Shown here in pieces: positions 1 to 7,933 of a stretch of 64,000 nucleotides of DNA (positions are counted from its first letter, which is position 1; each line of letters begins with the position of its first letter). Position numbers and translations under genes: made by a program. The stretch comes from Desulfurococcaceae archaeon. GTDB taxonomy: Archaea; Thermoproteota; Thermoprotei_A; Sulfolobales; Desulfurococcaceae. The stretch lies in contig JAPWUD010000006.1 in the NCBI GenBank assembly GCA_028275705.1, positions 1 through 64,000 on the forward strand, written 5' to 3'. The notes under the pieces are model-generated. The model was not told the origin of the DNA and made no database searches. It saw only the letters and a list, made by a program, of their open reading frames with translations.

Positions 1-917
1 TGAGCTAGGAACATGTATGGTATTAGCATGTCACCCATGTGTCTATCAAAAGCCATACCAGTCTCGTAGTCTTCGAGTAGGGATAAGGCTGCCTCCTCGC
101 CAACTCTCTCCGCTGGTTTACCCTTCTCTCCGAGTGCGTCTCCTCCAAGCCTCACGTTTTTATCTGTCTCAACGTAGACTAAAACCCCGCTACCGGGGCC
201 TAGGTGGGGGTCTTTGTCTGGTGGATATGTTTCAACAACTACTCTGGGCTCTACGTTTATATACTTCTTGATTAAGCCTAGTGCTGACTCGGCTTGGCGT
301 CTAGCCACGTGGTGGGGTAGCTTAACGCAGTGGCTTATAATGTATAGTCCCACGGGCTTACCCCTTGAAACTATGTCTACGGGGTTTAATGGCGCTTTAA
401 CGGGTTTTACGAGTAGCTCAACTACACCTCCACCCCTCGGGTAGTGTCCCCTCCTCTCCAACTTAATCTCTAGTTCAACCCCGAAGTGTTTTAAATTATG
501 TGAAAACACGTGGATCATGTAGTCTATTGGAGGGCTTAGAGGCACATTTGTACCACCTTTAATCACCACTCTCGAGGTGCAATCGCTATAGAGTAGTACT
601 GGTAGTATTGCTTGAATCACTAGTGATACACTACCAGCTGTTCCAACATCGAAGTAGAAGTCTCCGCAAAGCCTCTCCCTAGGCTTAAATACTAGTCTAG
701 AACTACCGACAAAGGCGCCTTCAACATCTGCTTTTGTCAAGTCAGCTAGGGCTTTTACAGCTGTTAAATGCTGTGGTCTTAGACCTGGATTACTCCTCTT
801 AGCCCTTATATTGTAGATCTCTATGGGTTTTAAAAGTAGTGCGGATAGTGCTATAGAGTACCTTAGTATCTGCCCCCCACCCTCCCCCATGCTTCCATCA
901 ATGCGCAGTATGCTCAT
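1..917 (-). CDS. rtcA: RNA 3'-terminal phosphate cyclase (RtcA), 3' end cut by window edge
   Basis: RtcA converts an RNA 3'-phosphate to a 2',3'-cyclic phosphate using ATP through a covalent enzyme-AMP intermediate. The minus-strand frame is open from an ATG at 917 to the window edge. The N-terminus carries the family glycine-rich motif DGSMGEGGGQILRYSIALS, followed by RSNPGLRPQHLTAVKAL, GSxxLxFxP and FDVGTAGSVSLVIQ blocks, all typical of the cyclase fold. A late block DRHMGDMLIPYMFLA contains the conserved region of the C-terminal third that normally holds the adenylated histidine (H in DRHMGD). The first 20 bases overlap the end of the upstream nadM gene, so the two are probably co-transcribed. 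The remaining C-terminus lies outside the window. Confidence 0.93.
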   Translation of the reverse strand, partial: MSILRIDGSMGEGGGQILRYSIALSALLLKPIEIYNIRAKRSNPGLRPQHLTAVKALADLTKADVEGAFVGSSRLVFKPRERLCGDFYFDVGTAGSVSLVIQAILPVLLYSDCTSRVVIKGGTNVPLSPPIDYMIHVFSHNLKHFGVELEIKLERRGHYPRGGGVVELLVKPVKAPLNPVDIVSRGKPVGLYIISHCVKLPHHVARRQAESALGLIKKYINVEPRVVVETYPPDKDPHLGPGSGVLVYVETDKNVRLGGDALGEKGKPAERVGEEAALSLLEDYETGMAFDRHMGDMLIPYMFLA

Positions 918-1425
918 CTAGACACAGCCTCCTAACTCTCTCAACCCCCTTGATCTCGTCAATGTACTCAGCAACCTCCAATGGGACGAGTTCTCTCCAC
1001 TCATCACTACCGTGGATCATTAAGTCCCTTATCCTAGTCCCATAGTACTTACTCGGCTCAACCAACCTAATCCTCTTAACAGGGTAACCAAGCCACTCAA
1101 ACAAGTAGAGTGTTTGTGGATTTCCAGAGGCTACAGCATCCACTCTTGGAGCCATTGAGAGTGTGTAAGCAGTCCAAGTCAAAGGCATGTTTATGTCGGG
1201 AACAGTGATCATCCAAACCCTCCCAGTGAGGTTATTCCTCTTCACTACATTATACACCATCTCCCAGCGTTCACCAGCTGTAAAGGGGTTTCTACAAGTA
1301 TAGCCCTCCTGTGCACTACCAATAGCAACCACTACCTCGTCGTACTCCTCTAGTAGCTGTGTTAGTGCAGCGTAGTGTCCCTTGTGGAATGGCTGGAATC
1401 TACCTGGGAATAATACACGCTTCAA
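898..1425 (-). CDS. nadM: Nicotinamide-nucleotide adenylyltransferase, archaeal type
   Basis: Transfers AMP from ATP to NMN, making NAD+. At 175 residues it has the usual length of archaeal NadM. Visible signatures are the nucleotidyltransferase motif GRFQPFHKGH (residues 8-17, with the HxGH histidines at 14 and 17) and the second phosphate-binding region around SKYYGTRIRDLM (125-136), where archaeal enzymes have the I/S-x-x-x-x-R-R/D element. It ends by overlapping rtcA by 20 bp and starts 27 bp after the aCPSF1 gene, so the minus-strand run aCPSF1-nadM-rtcA looks like one transcription unit. Confidence 0.93.
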   Translation of the reverse strand: MKRVLFPGRFQPFHKGHYAALTQLLEEYDEVVVAIGSAQEGYTCRNPFTAGERWEMVYNVVKRNNLTGRVWMITVPDINMPLTWTAYTLSMAPRVDAVASGNPQTLYLFEWLGYPVKRIRLVEPSKYYGTRIRDLMIHGSDEWRELVPLEVAEYIDEIKGVERVRRLCLDEHTAH

Positions 1426-1452
1426 TTAAATCAACCAAGTATATGCTATACG

Positions 1453-3393
1453 CTACTGGGCTGTTAAGTGTATAGAGTCTAGGTTTGATGGTGTAAGGAT
1501 TCTCTCAGCATAAGACCTTATCTCCTTTGATTTCTTCAATAGTGTTGCAAGAGCCTCAATAGCGCTTGGTTCACCGTGGTTTAGTATTATTGTCTTAGGC
1601 TTTGGATTAATATCTCTAGCATAGGCCACCAACTCCCTTTGGTCGCTGTGTCCACTAAACCCCTCAATACTCTCAACCTCTAAGGCAACCTTAATTACTT
1701 CAACTTTGTTTTCAACCACTATGGGGACTTCCTTCATGCCATCCTTTACCATTCTCCCAAGAGTCCCCTCAGCCTGGTATCCTACAAATACAACTGCGTT
1801 TCTAGGATCTTCAGCTAGGAGCTTAAAGTACTCTACTGCCGGTCCTCCATTAAGCATTCCATTAGTAGCGATAATTACGGAGGGCCTATCCTCCACTATA
1901 TCGGGCCTTGCAACAGGGCCTTCGAGGACTCTAACGTGGTCTGTAATGAATGGGTTTTCACCATTATATATATCATCTCTAACCTTCTTACTCAAGTACT
2001 CTGGGTATTGGAGGTGTATAGCTGTTACCTCGTTGACTAAACCCTCTACATAGATGTTTATCTCCGGTATTTGCTTCTCCTTCATGGCTTGGTTTAGTAC
2101 GAGTAGTATCTCCTGCCCCCTACCAGCCGCGAATACGGGGATTAATGTAACTCCCTTACGCTCTGAAACCTTCTTCACGATATCTATTAACCTTGCTTCA
2201 GCCTGTGGTCTCGGCTCCTGTAGGCTTGCTCCATAAGTACTCTCCATTATCAACGCCTCTACCCTCGGGAACTCCGTGTTTGCTCTACTCAATAGCCTTG
2301 AGTCAGCGTACTTGAAGTCACCTGTGTAGACAACATTGTATAATCCCATTCCAATGTGTAAGTGGACTATCCCGGAGCCCAGTAGGTGTCCTGCATTATA
2401 CATTGTTAGCTTTACATCTGGCGCTACATCTGTTACTTCATCATAGTCAACTGTTATAGTGTGTGTTAGTGTGGTTAGTAAGTCTTTTTCACCATAGGGG
2501 AGGTATCTACTCGACCTACGTGAAACCTCTATGAGGTCTTTCAGCATTATAGCCATGAGTTCTCTAGTGGGTTTTGTCACGTATACTGGCCCTCTATAGC
2601 CATACTTGTATAAGAGTGGTATTAAGCCAACGTGGTCTAGGTGTGCGTGAGTAGCTATAACTCCATCTAGTTCATCTACTCGGAGAATATCGATTATTGG
2701 GTATGCCTTACTGGGGTCGTTGAATGCTCCAACGTTTATTCCAAAGTCTAGTAGTATCCTGCTCTCACGGGTTTCAACGAGTATCGAGGACCTCCCAACC
2801 TCTTTGAAGCCTCCTAGAGCTGTTACTCTTACATAGTTGTTCTTGTAAACAACGTCTCTATGTACCCTCTCCCCCAGATACCTCATGAATTCAAGCCTAT
2901 ACTCACTCTGCTTCAATAAGTAGTGTGTAATCTCCTTGAGCGTCTTAGTTTCAAATGGCGTGGTCCGTAGCGGTACAACCCTCCAACCCGTCTCAGCGAG
3001 TAGCATGTTTCTAAAGACATTTCCCCTCCCCACTATGTACCCAGGCTTTGCAGCCTTAACTATAACCTCTCCACTCGCTTCATCGAAGTATATTGCATCG
3101 GGGTCTACACCTGCCTCCCTCGGAGAGCTCTCTATTATGATCTTCTTGGCTTCATCTGGGCTAAGCCTAGCGTCTGGTGAAACCCTTATAACAATTCTCT
3201 TTCTAACTTTCTTCGCGATTGATTGTGCTAGTGCTGGGTACTTTACAAGTGCTTTTCTATTCCTAACATATATTACTATCAACGGCCCCTCAAACTCTAT
3301 GTTGGATAATTCAAGCTCTTGTGGTATTTGCTCCATTATACTCTTTAACAGCATTAATTTTCCTCTATCTAGTATTAGCCTACCAGATGCCAA
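1453..3393 (-). CDS. aCPSF1-type KH-domain beta-CASP ribonuclease
   Basis: Archaeal homologue of the cleavage and polyadenylation specificity factor nuclease (FttA/aCPSF1), which in characterised archaea cleaves nascent RNA and takes part in transcription termination. The 646 residues show an N-terminal region of two KH-type RNA-binding domains (about 1-150), then a metallo-beta-lactamase core with THAHLDH at 248-254, the HLLGSG and GDFKY metal motifs and ESTYG, and finally the beta-CASP region with motif C GHSDQREL near the C-terminus. All metal ligands appear intact, so it should be active. Length and order match the archaeal family. Confidence 0.94.
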   Translation of the reverse strand: MASGRLILDRGKLMLLKSIMEQIPQELELSNIEFEGPLIVIYVRNRKALVKYPALAQSIAKKVRKRIVIRVSPDARLSPDEAKKIIIESSPREAGVDPDAIYFDEASGEVIVKAAKPGYIVGRGNVFRNMLLAETGWRVVPLRTTPFETKTLKEITHYLLKQSEYRLEFMRYLGERVHRDVVYKNNYVRVTALGGFKEVGRSSILVETRESRILLDFGINVGAFNDPSKAYPIIDILRVDELDGVIATHAHLDHVGLIPLLYKYGYRGPVYVTKPTRELMAIMLKDLIEVSRRSSRYLPYGEKDLLTTLTHTITVDYDEVTDVAPDVKLTMYNAGHLLGSGIVHLHIGMGLYNVVYTGDFKYADSRLLSRANTEFPRVEALIMESTYGASLQEPRPQAEARLIDIVKKVSERKGVTLIPVFAAGRGQEILLVLNQAMKEKQIPEINIYVEGLVNEVTAIHLQYPEYLSKKVRDDIYNGENPFITDHVRVLEGPVARPDIVEDRPSVIIATNGMLNGGPAVEYFKLLAEDPRNAVVFVGYQAEGTLGRMVKDGMKEVPIVVENKVEVIKVALEVESIEGFSGHSDQRELVAYARDINPKPKTIILNHGEPSAIEALATLLKKSKEIRSYAERILTPSNLDSIHLTAQ

Positions 3394-3478
3394 CTAAAAC
3401 CCCTTTCTCTGCACTAGGATTGGTGTTCTACACGAATCCATGTATGTATAATACCTAGTCCTTTATAAATCCCTTAGG

Positions 3479-4105
3479 TTAAAAACTAGCTATGGTTTTC
3501 TTCAATTGTATTGTTTTCTCCAATACAACTCCTTGTCTCCCAATAACAAGTACATCTATTCCCTCACCTGTAAATCCATCTCTCATTAAGGCTGCATTCA
3601 CAGCTTTTACAGCTAAGTCTACTGCCTCCTCAACACTCATATTCCCCTTAAACCCCGTCTCTAAGACTCCGAATGCTACTGGTGAGCCACTACCAGTAGC
3701 CATGTACTTCTCCCTCGTGATGGTTCCATAGAGGTCTAGGTAGTAGAGGCTTGGGCCATCTACGTCATCGTATCCTCCAAGTAGGAGTTGTACTATGAAG
3801 GGGTATACTCTAAGGTATGTTGATAGTATTAGTGATAGAGTTGAAGCCATGGACTTAATACTCATTGGTTTACCAAAGGATACCTCGTAGTCTCTAGCAA
3901 TATACTTTATGTTTTCAACTAATACTTGTGCATCAGCTACAAGCCCCGAGATCGTCATAGCTGCTTTATCAGTTATTTTCGCTATCTTCCTAACCGCTTT
4001 ATGATATACTGCCGAGCCCGCAGTAGCCCTTCTATCAGCTGCTAGTACAACAAAGTCTCCTGTAGTTACACCGACAGTCGTTGTTTTAGATTCTTGATTC
4101 ACCAT
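3479..4105 (-). CDS. psmB: Proteasome beta subunit (catalytic)
   Basis: Beta subunit of the 20S proteasome, an N-terminal nucleophile threonine protease. I place the start at ATG 4105, giving the short propeptide MVNQESK before the mature N-terminus TTTVGV. A GGTG ribosome-binding element lies shortly upstream, while the longer frame would need a TTG at 4189. Counting from Thr1, Asp17 (in LAADRR) and Lys33 are present, so the active-site triad is complete and this is a catalytic rather than a silent beta subunit. Crenarchaea commonly carry two beta subunits; no second one is in this window. The gene is divergent from the G1P dehydrogenase gene. Confidence 0.93.
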   Translation of the reverse strand: MVNQESKTTTVGVTTGDFVVLAADRRATAGSAVYHKAVRKIAKITDKAAMTISGLVADAQVLVENIKYIARDYEVSFGKPMSIKSMASTLSLILSTYLRVYPFIVQLLLGGYDDVDGPSLYYLDLYGTITREKYMATGSGSPVAFGVLETGFKGNMSVEEAVDLAVKAVNAALMRDGFTGEGIDVLVIGRQGVVLEKTIQLKKTIASF

Positions 4106-4196
4106 GGAGAACACCAATCGTGATAATTCAATACTGTGAGAATTTAACTCATTATGCAACTTAAAAACCTTCTCAGTTCTAGACTGCAAAGTACTA

Positions 4197-4210
4197 GTCT
4201 TTATAATTAG
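4197..4210. promoter_or_regulatory. Shared TATA region between proteasome and G1PDH genes
   Basis: The sequence TTTATAATTA lies between two divergent genes and reads as an archaeal TATA box in both directions (AATTATAAAG on the minus strand). On the plus strand it sits about 30 bases before the first possible start of the G1P dehydrogenase (GTG 4234, ATG 4243), which suits a leaderless or near-leaderless transcript. Assignment is by position and sequence only. Confidence 0.5.
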
Positions 4211-4233
4211 TCTTCGACATTAGAGTATCTATA

Positions 4234-5301
4234 GTGAGCTCTATGAGTAGCATACACGAGATCACGCTACCCTTAAAGGTAATTGTAGGTAATGGTGCAA
4301 TTAATAGCATACCAAGCGTACTGAGAGAGCTCAGCGAGGGTAAATCCATAAGAATAGGGATTGTAACGGGTGAGTCGACTTATAGTGTTGGTGGATGGGT
4401 TGTTGAGGGCATGGCTAGGGGTTTTGGAGAGGTATTCGTGTATAGAGTGAGGGATTCCACGGTGGATACAGCGAGTAGAATTGCTGAAGATGCTTCAATT
4501 AGGCAACTAGACGTAGTTATAGGCGTTGGTGGAGGTAAATCTATTGATGTAGCTAAATACGCTGGCTTCAAGGCTGGTGCAGTGGTTATTAGTGTTCCAC
4601 TAGCCCCGAGTCATGATGGAATAGCAAGCCCCTTTGCGAGTTTAAAGGGTGGTGACAAACCCTACAGCATGATGACTAGGGTTCCACACGCTGTGATCGC
4701 CGACACTGAGGTTATTTCAAAGGCTCCACGTAGACTAATACTCTCCGGTATAGGGGATTTACTGGGTAAATTCGTCTCTGTGAGAGACTGGGAGCTTAGT
4801 CATAGATTGAGGGGGGAGTACTATGGAGAGTACGCTGCACAATTAGCACTCCTCAGCGCTAAGCATGTTCTTAAATACCACGATGTAATAGCTAGGAGCT
4901 CGCCTGAGGGGGTGAGAATACTTGTAGAAGCACTAGTGAGTAGTGGTGTAGCGATGTGTATAGCTGGCTCTAGTAGGCCTGCTAGTGGTAGCGAGCACTT
5001 GTTTGCCCACGCGCTTGAACTACTTGCCCCTGGTAGAGTACTCCACGGTGAGGGCGTTGCCCTAGGCACTATTATAATGCTATATGTGTATGGAGATCCA
5101 TTGTGGAGGAGGATTAGGGGGGTTATGAAGAAAATTGGTTTACCCACAACCAGCGTGGAGCTTGGATTACCCAGCGAGGTCTTAGTGAAGGCTTTGACTA
5201 TAGCTCACACAATTAGGCCGGAGAGGTATACAATTCTCGGTGAAAAGGGGCTATCCGAAGAGGCTGCTGTAAAAGTATTGAGGGAGACGGGTGTCGTGTA
5301 G
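4234..5301 (+). CDS. egsA: sn-glycerol-1-phosphate dehydrogenase
   Basis: Reduces dihydroxyacetone phosphate to sn-glycerol-1-phosphate with NAD(P)H, the step that sets the archaeal stereochemistry of the lipid backbone. The 355 residues carry the family cofactor motif GVGGGKSID (97-105), the substrate and metal region PLAPSHDGIASPFASL (about 122-136), and a HALELLAPGRVLHGEGVALG block with the zinc-binding histidines (HxxE...HGE). Two starts are possible, GTG 4234 and ATG 4243; the latter may be the true start given the TATA position. It is convergent with the FKBP gene, with a 12-bp gap. Confidence 0.93.
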   Translation: MSSMSSIHEITLPLKVIVGNGAINSIPSVLRELSEGKSIRIGIVTGESTYSVGGWVVEGMARGFGEVFVYRVRDSTVDTASRIAEDASIRQLDVVIGVGGGKSIDVAKYAGFKAGAVVISVPLAPSHDGIASPFASLKGGDKPYSMMTRVPHAVIADTEVISKAPRRLILSGIGDLLGKFVSVRDWELSHRLRGEYYGEYAAQLALLSAKHVLKYHDVIARSSPEGVRILVEALVSSGVAMCIAGSSRPASGSEHLFAHALELLAPGRVLHGEGVALGTIIMLYVYGDPLWRRIRGVMKKIGLPTTSVELGLPSEVLVKALTIAHTIRPERYTILGEKGLSEEAAVKVLRETGVV

Positions 5302-5313
5302 TCTCCAGTCCTC

Positions 5314-6012
5314 CTAGCTACTCTGCCTCTTTATCTCCTCCTGGAACATTAGGGATGTTACTTGTTCCTTGAATAAGTCAAATACATCTGCAGCTAGTGA
5401 GAGCTTTGCGTAGCCTAGGTTTTCCCGTGCAATGTATTTACCGGGGATTTTCACGATGAGTTTTTTATCTACTTCACTGTATTCTATGCCTAGCTCATCG
5501 CTCGGTATCTTTAAGTGCCTAGATGCTAGGTGTTTCGCCTTATCCTGGAACCCCTCGATTTTCCTAACTACCTTCACCTTGTAGATTAGGGTTTTACCTG
5601 CTAGTGGGTGGTTGAAGTCAACTACTACTCTACCCCCACTGATTTGCTTAACTATTCCACGCTGTCCCCCAATCTCGACGACGTCTCCAACTCCAACGCT
5701 ATATCCTCTACGCTGGAACTCCCTTAGGCTGAAGACTTTTACTTTACCTGGATCCCTCTCTCCATATGCTTTCCCCGGTGGTAGCTCTATCTCCCTCTCC
5801 TCGTTTTCACCTAGTTTGGTGATCTCCTCCTCAACGTGTGAGTTAAGCCAGTTTTTACCAAGCACTATTAAGACTGGCCCGTAGACTCTGTTTGATTCAA
5901 AAATATTCTCCCTCTTAGCTAGCTCTGCATCAGTTGTATCTATCACGGCATTCGTGTCTTTTACTCTAACCGTGTACTCAACTAGTAAAAAGTCTCCTTT
6001 ACTAAACACCAT
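5314..6012 (-). CDS. FKBP-type peptidyl-prolyl cis-trans isomerase (SlyD-like)
   Basis: Protein-folding helper that isomerises prolyl bonds. The 232-residue protein has an N-terminal FKBP domain with an insert-in-flap chaperone domain (about 1-155), as in archaeal long FKBPs: GDFLLVEYTVRVKD at the start, LPPGKAYGERDPGKV in the middle, and VDFNHPLAGKTLIYKVKV closing the FKBP fold. About 75 further residues form a charged C-terminal domain typical of the archaeal 26-30 kDa FKBPs. No signal peptide is seen, so it is cytoplasmic. The ATG at 6012 is the first start after a short AT-rich leader. Confidence 0.9.
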   Translation of the reverse strand: MVFSKGDFLLVEYTVRVKDTNAVIDTTDAELAKRENIFESNRVYGPVLIVLGKNWLNSHVEEEITKLGENEEREIELPPGKAYGERDPGKVKVFSLREFQRRGYSVGVGDVVEIGGQRGIVKQISGGRVVVDFNHPLAGKTLIYKVKVVRKIEGFQDKAKHLASRHLKIPSDELGIEYSEVDKKLIVKIPGKYIARENLGYAKLSLAADVFDLFKEQVTSLMFQEEIKRQSS

Positions 6013-6209
6013 GTTTAACCCCCTGTTAACCCATAACTGTTAAAACTCAAGTTTAAATAAGCTTTATAAGTTTATGAGTTTTCAGCTTGTAAACCAACAG
6101 TACATGTTTATTCAGTAGTGTGGAAACGTATTTAAAGCCCATATATCCATAACTACCACAGTCTTGGATTACACTTAACACGATTGCATGTGTATCTGGG
6201 TGTATTGGC

Positions 6210-6437
6210 TTGAGTGACACTGCACACAAGATACTCGAGGAGAATGTTGGTAACATAGTGTTGATTAAGACGAGGGAGGGGGTTGCACTCCGCGGGAAGC
6301 TAAAGAGCTTCGACCAGCACTTGAACATAGTGCTCGACGATACTGAGGAGATTAGGAGTGATGGAACAGTGAGGAAACTAGGATTGGTTGTTATTAGAGG
6401 AGACAATGTAATACTAATATCTCCAATAACCGAGTAG
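6210..6437 (+). CDS. Sm-like RNA-binding protein (LSm)
   Basis: Archaeal Sm protein that forms heptameric rings binding U-rich RNA. The 75 residues contain Sm1 ([26 protein letters not shown]) and Sm2 ([15 protein letters not shown]) motifs in the right order; the Sm2 arginine-glycine pair (RGDN) is conserved. The start is a TTG at 6210 preceded by GGGTG at 6198-6202. The next gene, L37e, begins 15 bp later, an LSm-L37e pairing common in archaea. Confidence 0.93.
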   Translation: MSDTAHKILEENVGNIVLIKTREGVALRGKLKSFDQHLNIVLDDTEEIRSDGTVRKLGLVVIRGDNVILISPITE

Positions 6438-6451
6438 TAGAGGTGTGTGTA

Positions 6452-6640
6452 TTGGTTAAAGGAACAACGAGTATGGGTAAGCACGGTAGGAGCAAAACAC
6501 ACATTAGATGCAGGAGGTGCGGTAGGCATAGCTTTAACGTTGCCAAGGGCTATTGCGCTGCATGTGGATTTGGACGTAGTAAGAGAATTAGGAGGTATAG
6601 TTGGCAAAACAAGAAAGTGAATAGAGTGAGGGTTGTCTAG
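6452..6640 (+). CDS. rpl37e: Large ribosomal subunit protein eL37 (L37e)
   Basis: Zinc-ribbon protein of the large ribosomal subunit. The sequence [20 protein letters not shown] is typical of the family N-terminus, followed by two CxxC pairs (CRRC and CAAC) that bind zinc, and a basic tail. I choose TTG 6452 as start because eL37 proteins begin within a few residues of KGT and because GAGGTG (6440-6445) is properly spaced before it; a GTG at 6443 would lie on the ribosome-binding site itself. It follows the LSm gene in the same operon. Confidence 0.93.
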   Translation: MVKGTTSMGKHGRSKTHIRCRRCGRHSFNVAKGYCAACGFGRSKRIRRYSWQNKKVNRVRVV

Positions 6641-6716
6641 TCCTCTATGCTCGTAGAGATAGTAGGTATTATAGTGTCCAAACAAGATTTATTCTCGTAG
6701 TCATGGTGTTACACTT

Positions 6717-7919
6717 ATGGCAAAGTACTTGATTAGAGCGAGAGTAGTAGTGGATGGAGTAGTGGAGAAACACGATATTATAGGGGCATTATTCGGTCAG
6801 ACGGAGGGGCTTCTTGGAAGTGAATTTGACTTGAGGATTCTACAAGATAAGGGTAGAGTTGGGAGAATAATTGTAAATACTAAGACTCAGGGCAGTAAAA
6901 CAACCGGGGAGATCCTCATACCAAGCAATCTAGATAGAATTGAGACAGCTCTACTCGCAGCAATGATTGAGACTGTTGATAGAGTAGGGCCCTACGATGC
7001 AGAGGTTAAAGTTCAGGATATACAAGACCTCAGACTTGAGAAAATAAAAATGATTGTTGAGAGAACAGTTGAGATCCTGAGAGTGTGGGGTAAGGAGAAA
7101 ACACCCGATCTAAAGGAGGTAATTAAGAGTATTCAGGAATACTTAAAAGCCCCAGAGCCCGTGTCCTATGGCCCGGAGGGGCTTCCAGCAGGTCCTGATG
7201 TCGAGAAAAACGATGTAGTAATAGTGGTTGAGGGTAGGGCAGACGTCATTAACTTACTGAGGTATGGATATACAAACGTCATAGCACTCGGTGGAGCACG
7301 TAGAGTACCCGAGACTATTAAAAACCTCGCCTCGAGGAAGAAGATCATTCTACTCGTGGATGGGGATCATGGAGGGGACTTAATAATAAAGGAGGTCTTG
7401 AGGACTATCAAAGTAGACTACGTTGCGAGAGCACCCCCTGATAGAGAGGTAGAGGATTTAGCTGGTAAAGAACTTGAGGAGGCTTTAAACAATGCTAAAC
7501 CAGTCTTCGAGTACCTAGAGGAGGCATTGAAGACTGGTGAGAAGGATGTACAGGAGTTAATACAAGTGCAGAAGAAGCTACACAAAATACCTGAGGAGGT
7601 GAGAGAGGCGGAGACTATTCAAATACCGAGTAGTGTACTCACTACAGCTAAGGGCCTCCAGGGAACATTAGAGTCCATACTATACTCTCAGGACTGGAGT
7701 GAGGTGAAGAAAATCCCTGTTAGAGACTTAGTAAATGAGCTTGAATCAATCGAGCCCGGTAGAGTGTACGCTGTTTTAATGGATGGTATAGTAACACAGA
7801 GGCTTATAGATACTGCTCTAGGTAAAAACGTAAAGCTATTGATTGCTGCCCGTATTGGGAAGATTCAGGTTAAGCCCCCGGAGTTAACTATTTTAACCTA
7901 CAATGAGCTGTTTACCTAG
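6717..7919 (+). CDS. dnaG: Archaeal DnaG-like protein (TOPRIM; exosome-associated primase homologue)
   Basis: Archaeal DnaG has a bacterial-primase-like TOPRIM domain; in archaea it associates with the RNA exosome and primase activity has been reported in vitro. The 400-residue length is usual. The TOPRIM core is visible: VVIVVEGRADV with the conserved Glu at 172, NVIALGGARRVP, and the acidic motif LVDGDHGGD (213-221). A conserved N-terminal domain starts MAKYLIRARVVVDG and contains DIIGALFGQTEGLLG. The ATG at 6717 is preceded by an AT-rich TATA-like stretch about 30 bp upstream. Convergent with polB. Confidence 0.93.
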   Translation: MAKYLIRARVVVDGVVEKHDIIGALFGQTEGLLGSEFDLRILQDKGRVGRIIVNTKTQGSKTTGEILIPSNLDRIETALLAAMIETVDRVGPYDAEVKVQDIQDLRLEKIKMIVERTVEILRVWGKEKTPDLKEVIKSIQEYLKAPEPVSYGPEGLPAGPDVEKNDVVIVVEGRADVINLLRYGYTNVIALGGARRVPETIKNLASRKKIILLVDGDHGGDLIIKEVLRTIKVDYVARAPPDREVEDLAGKELEEALNNAKPVFEYLEEALKTGEKDVQELIQVQKKLHKIPEEVREAETIQIPSSVLTTAKGLQGTLESILYSQDWSEVKKIPVRDLVNELESIEPGRVYAVLMDGIVTQRLIDTALGKNVKLLIAARIGKIQVKPPELTILTYNELFT

Positions 7920-7933
7920 GTATTTATTTTTTA
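7920..7933 (+). terminator. T-rich candidate terminator after dnaG
   Basis: A T-rich stretch, TATTTATTTTTTA, directly follows the dnaG stop codon and lies in the 4-bp gap and 3' end of the convergent polB gene. Archaeal RNA polymerase often terminates on such U-tracts. Position and composition are the only support. Confidence 0.3.

Noticed and set aside
6053-6685. 210-codon minus-strand frame across LSm and L37e
   Set aside because: Runs antisense through two well-supported ribosomal/RNA-binding genes and lacks protein-like features.
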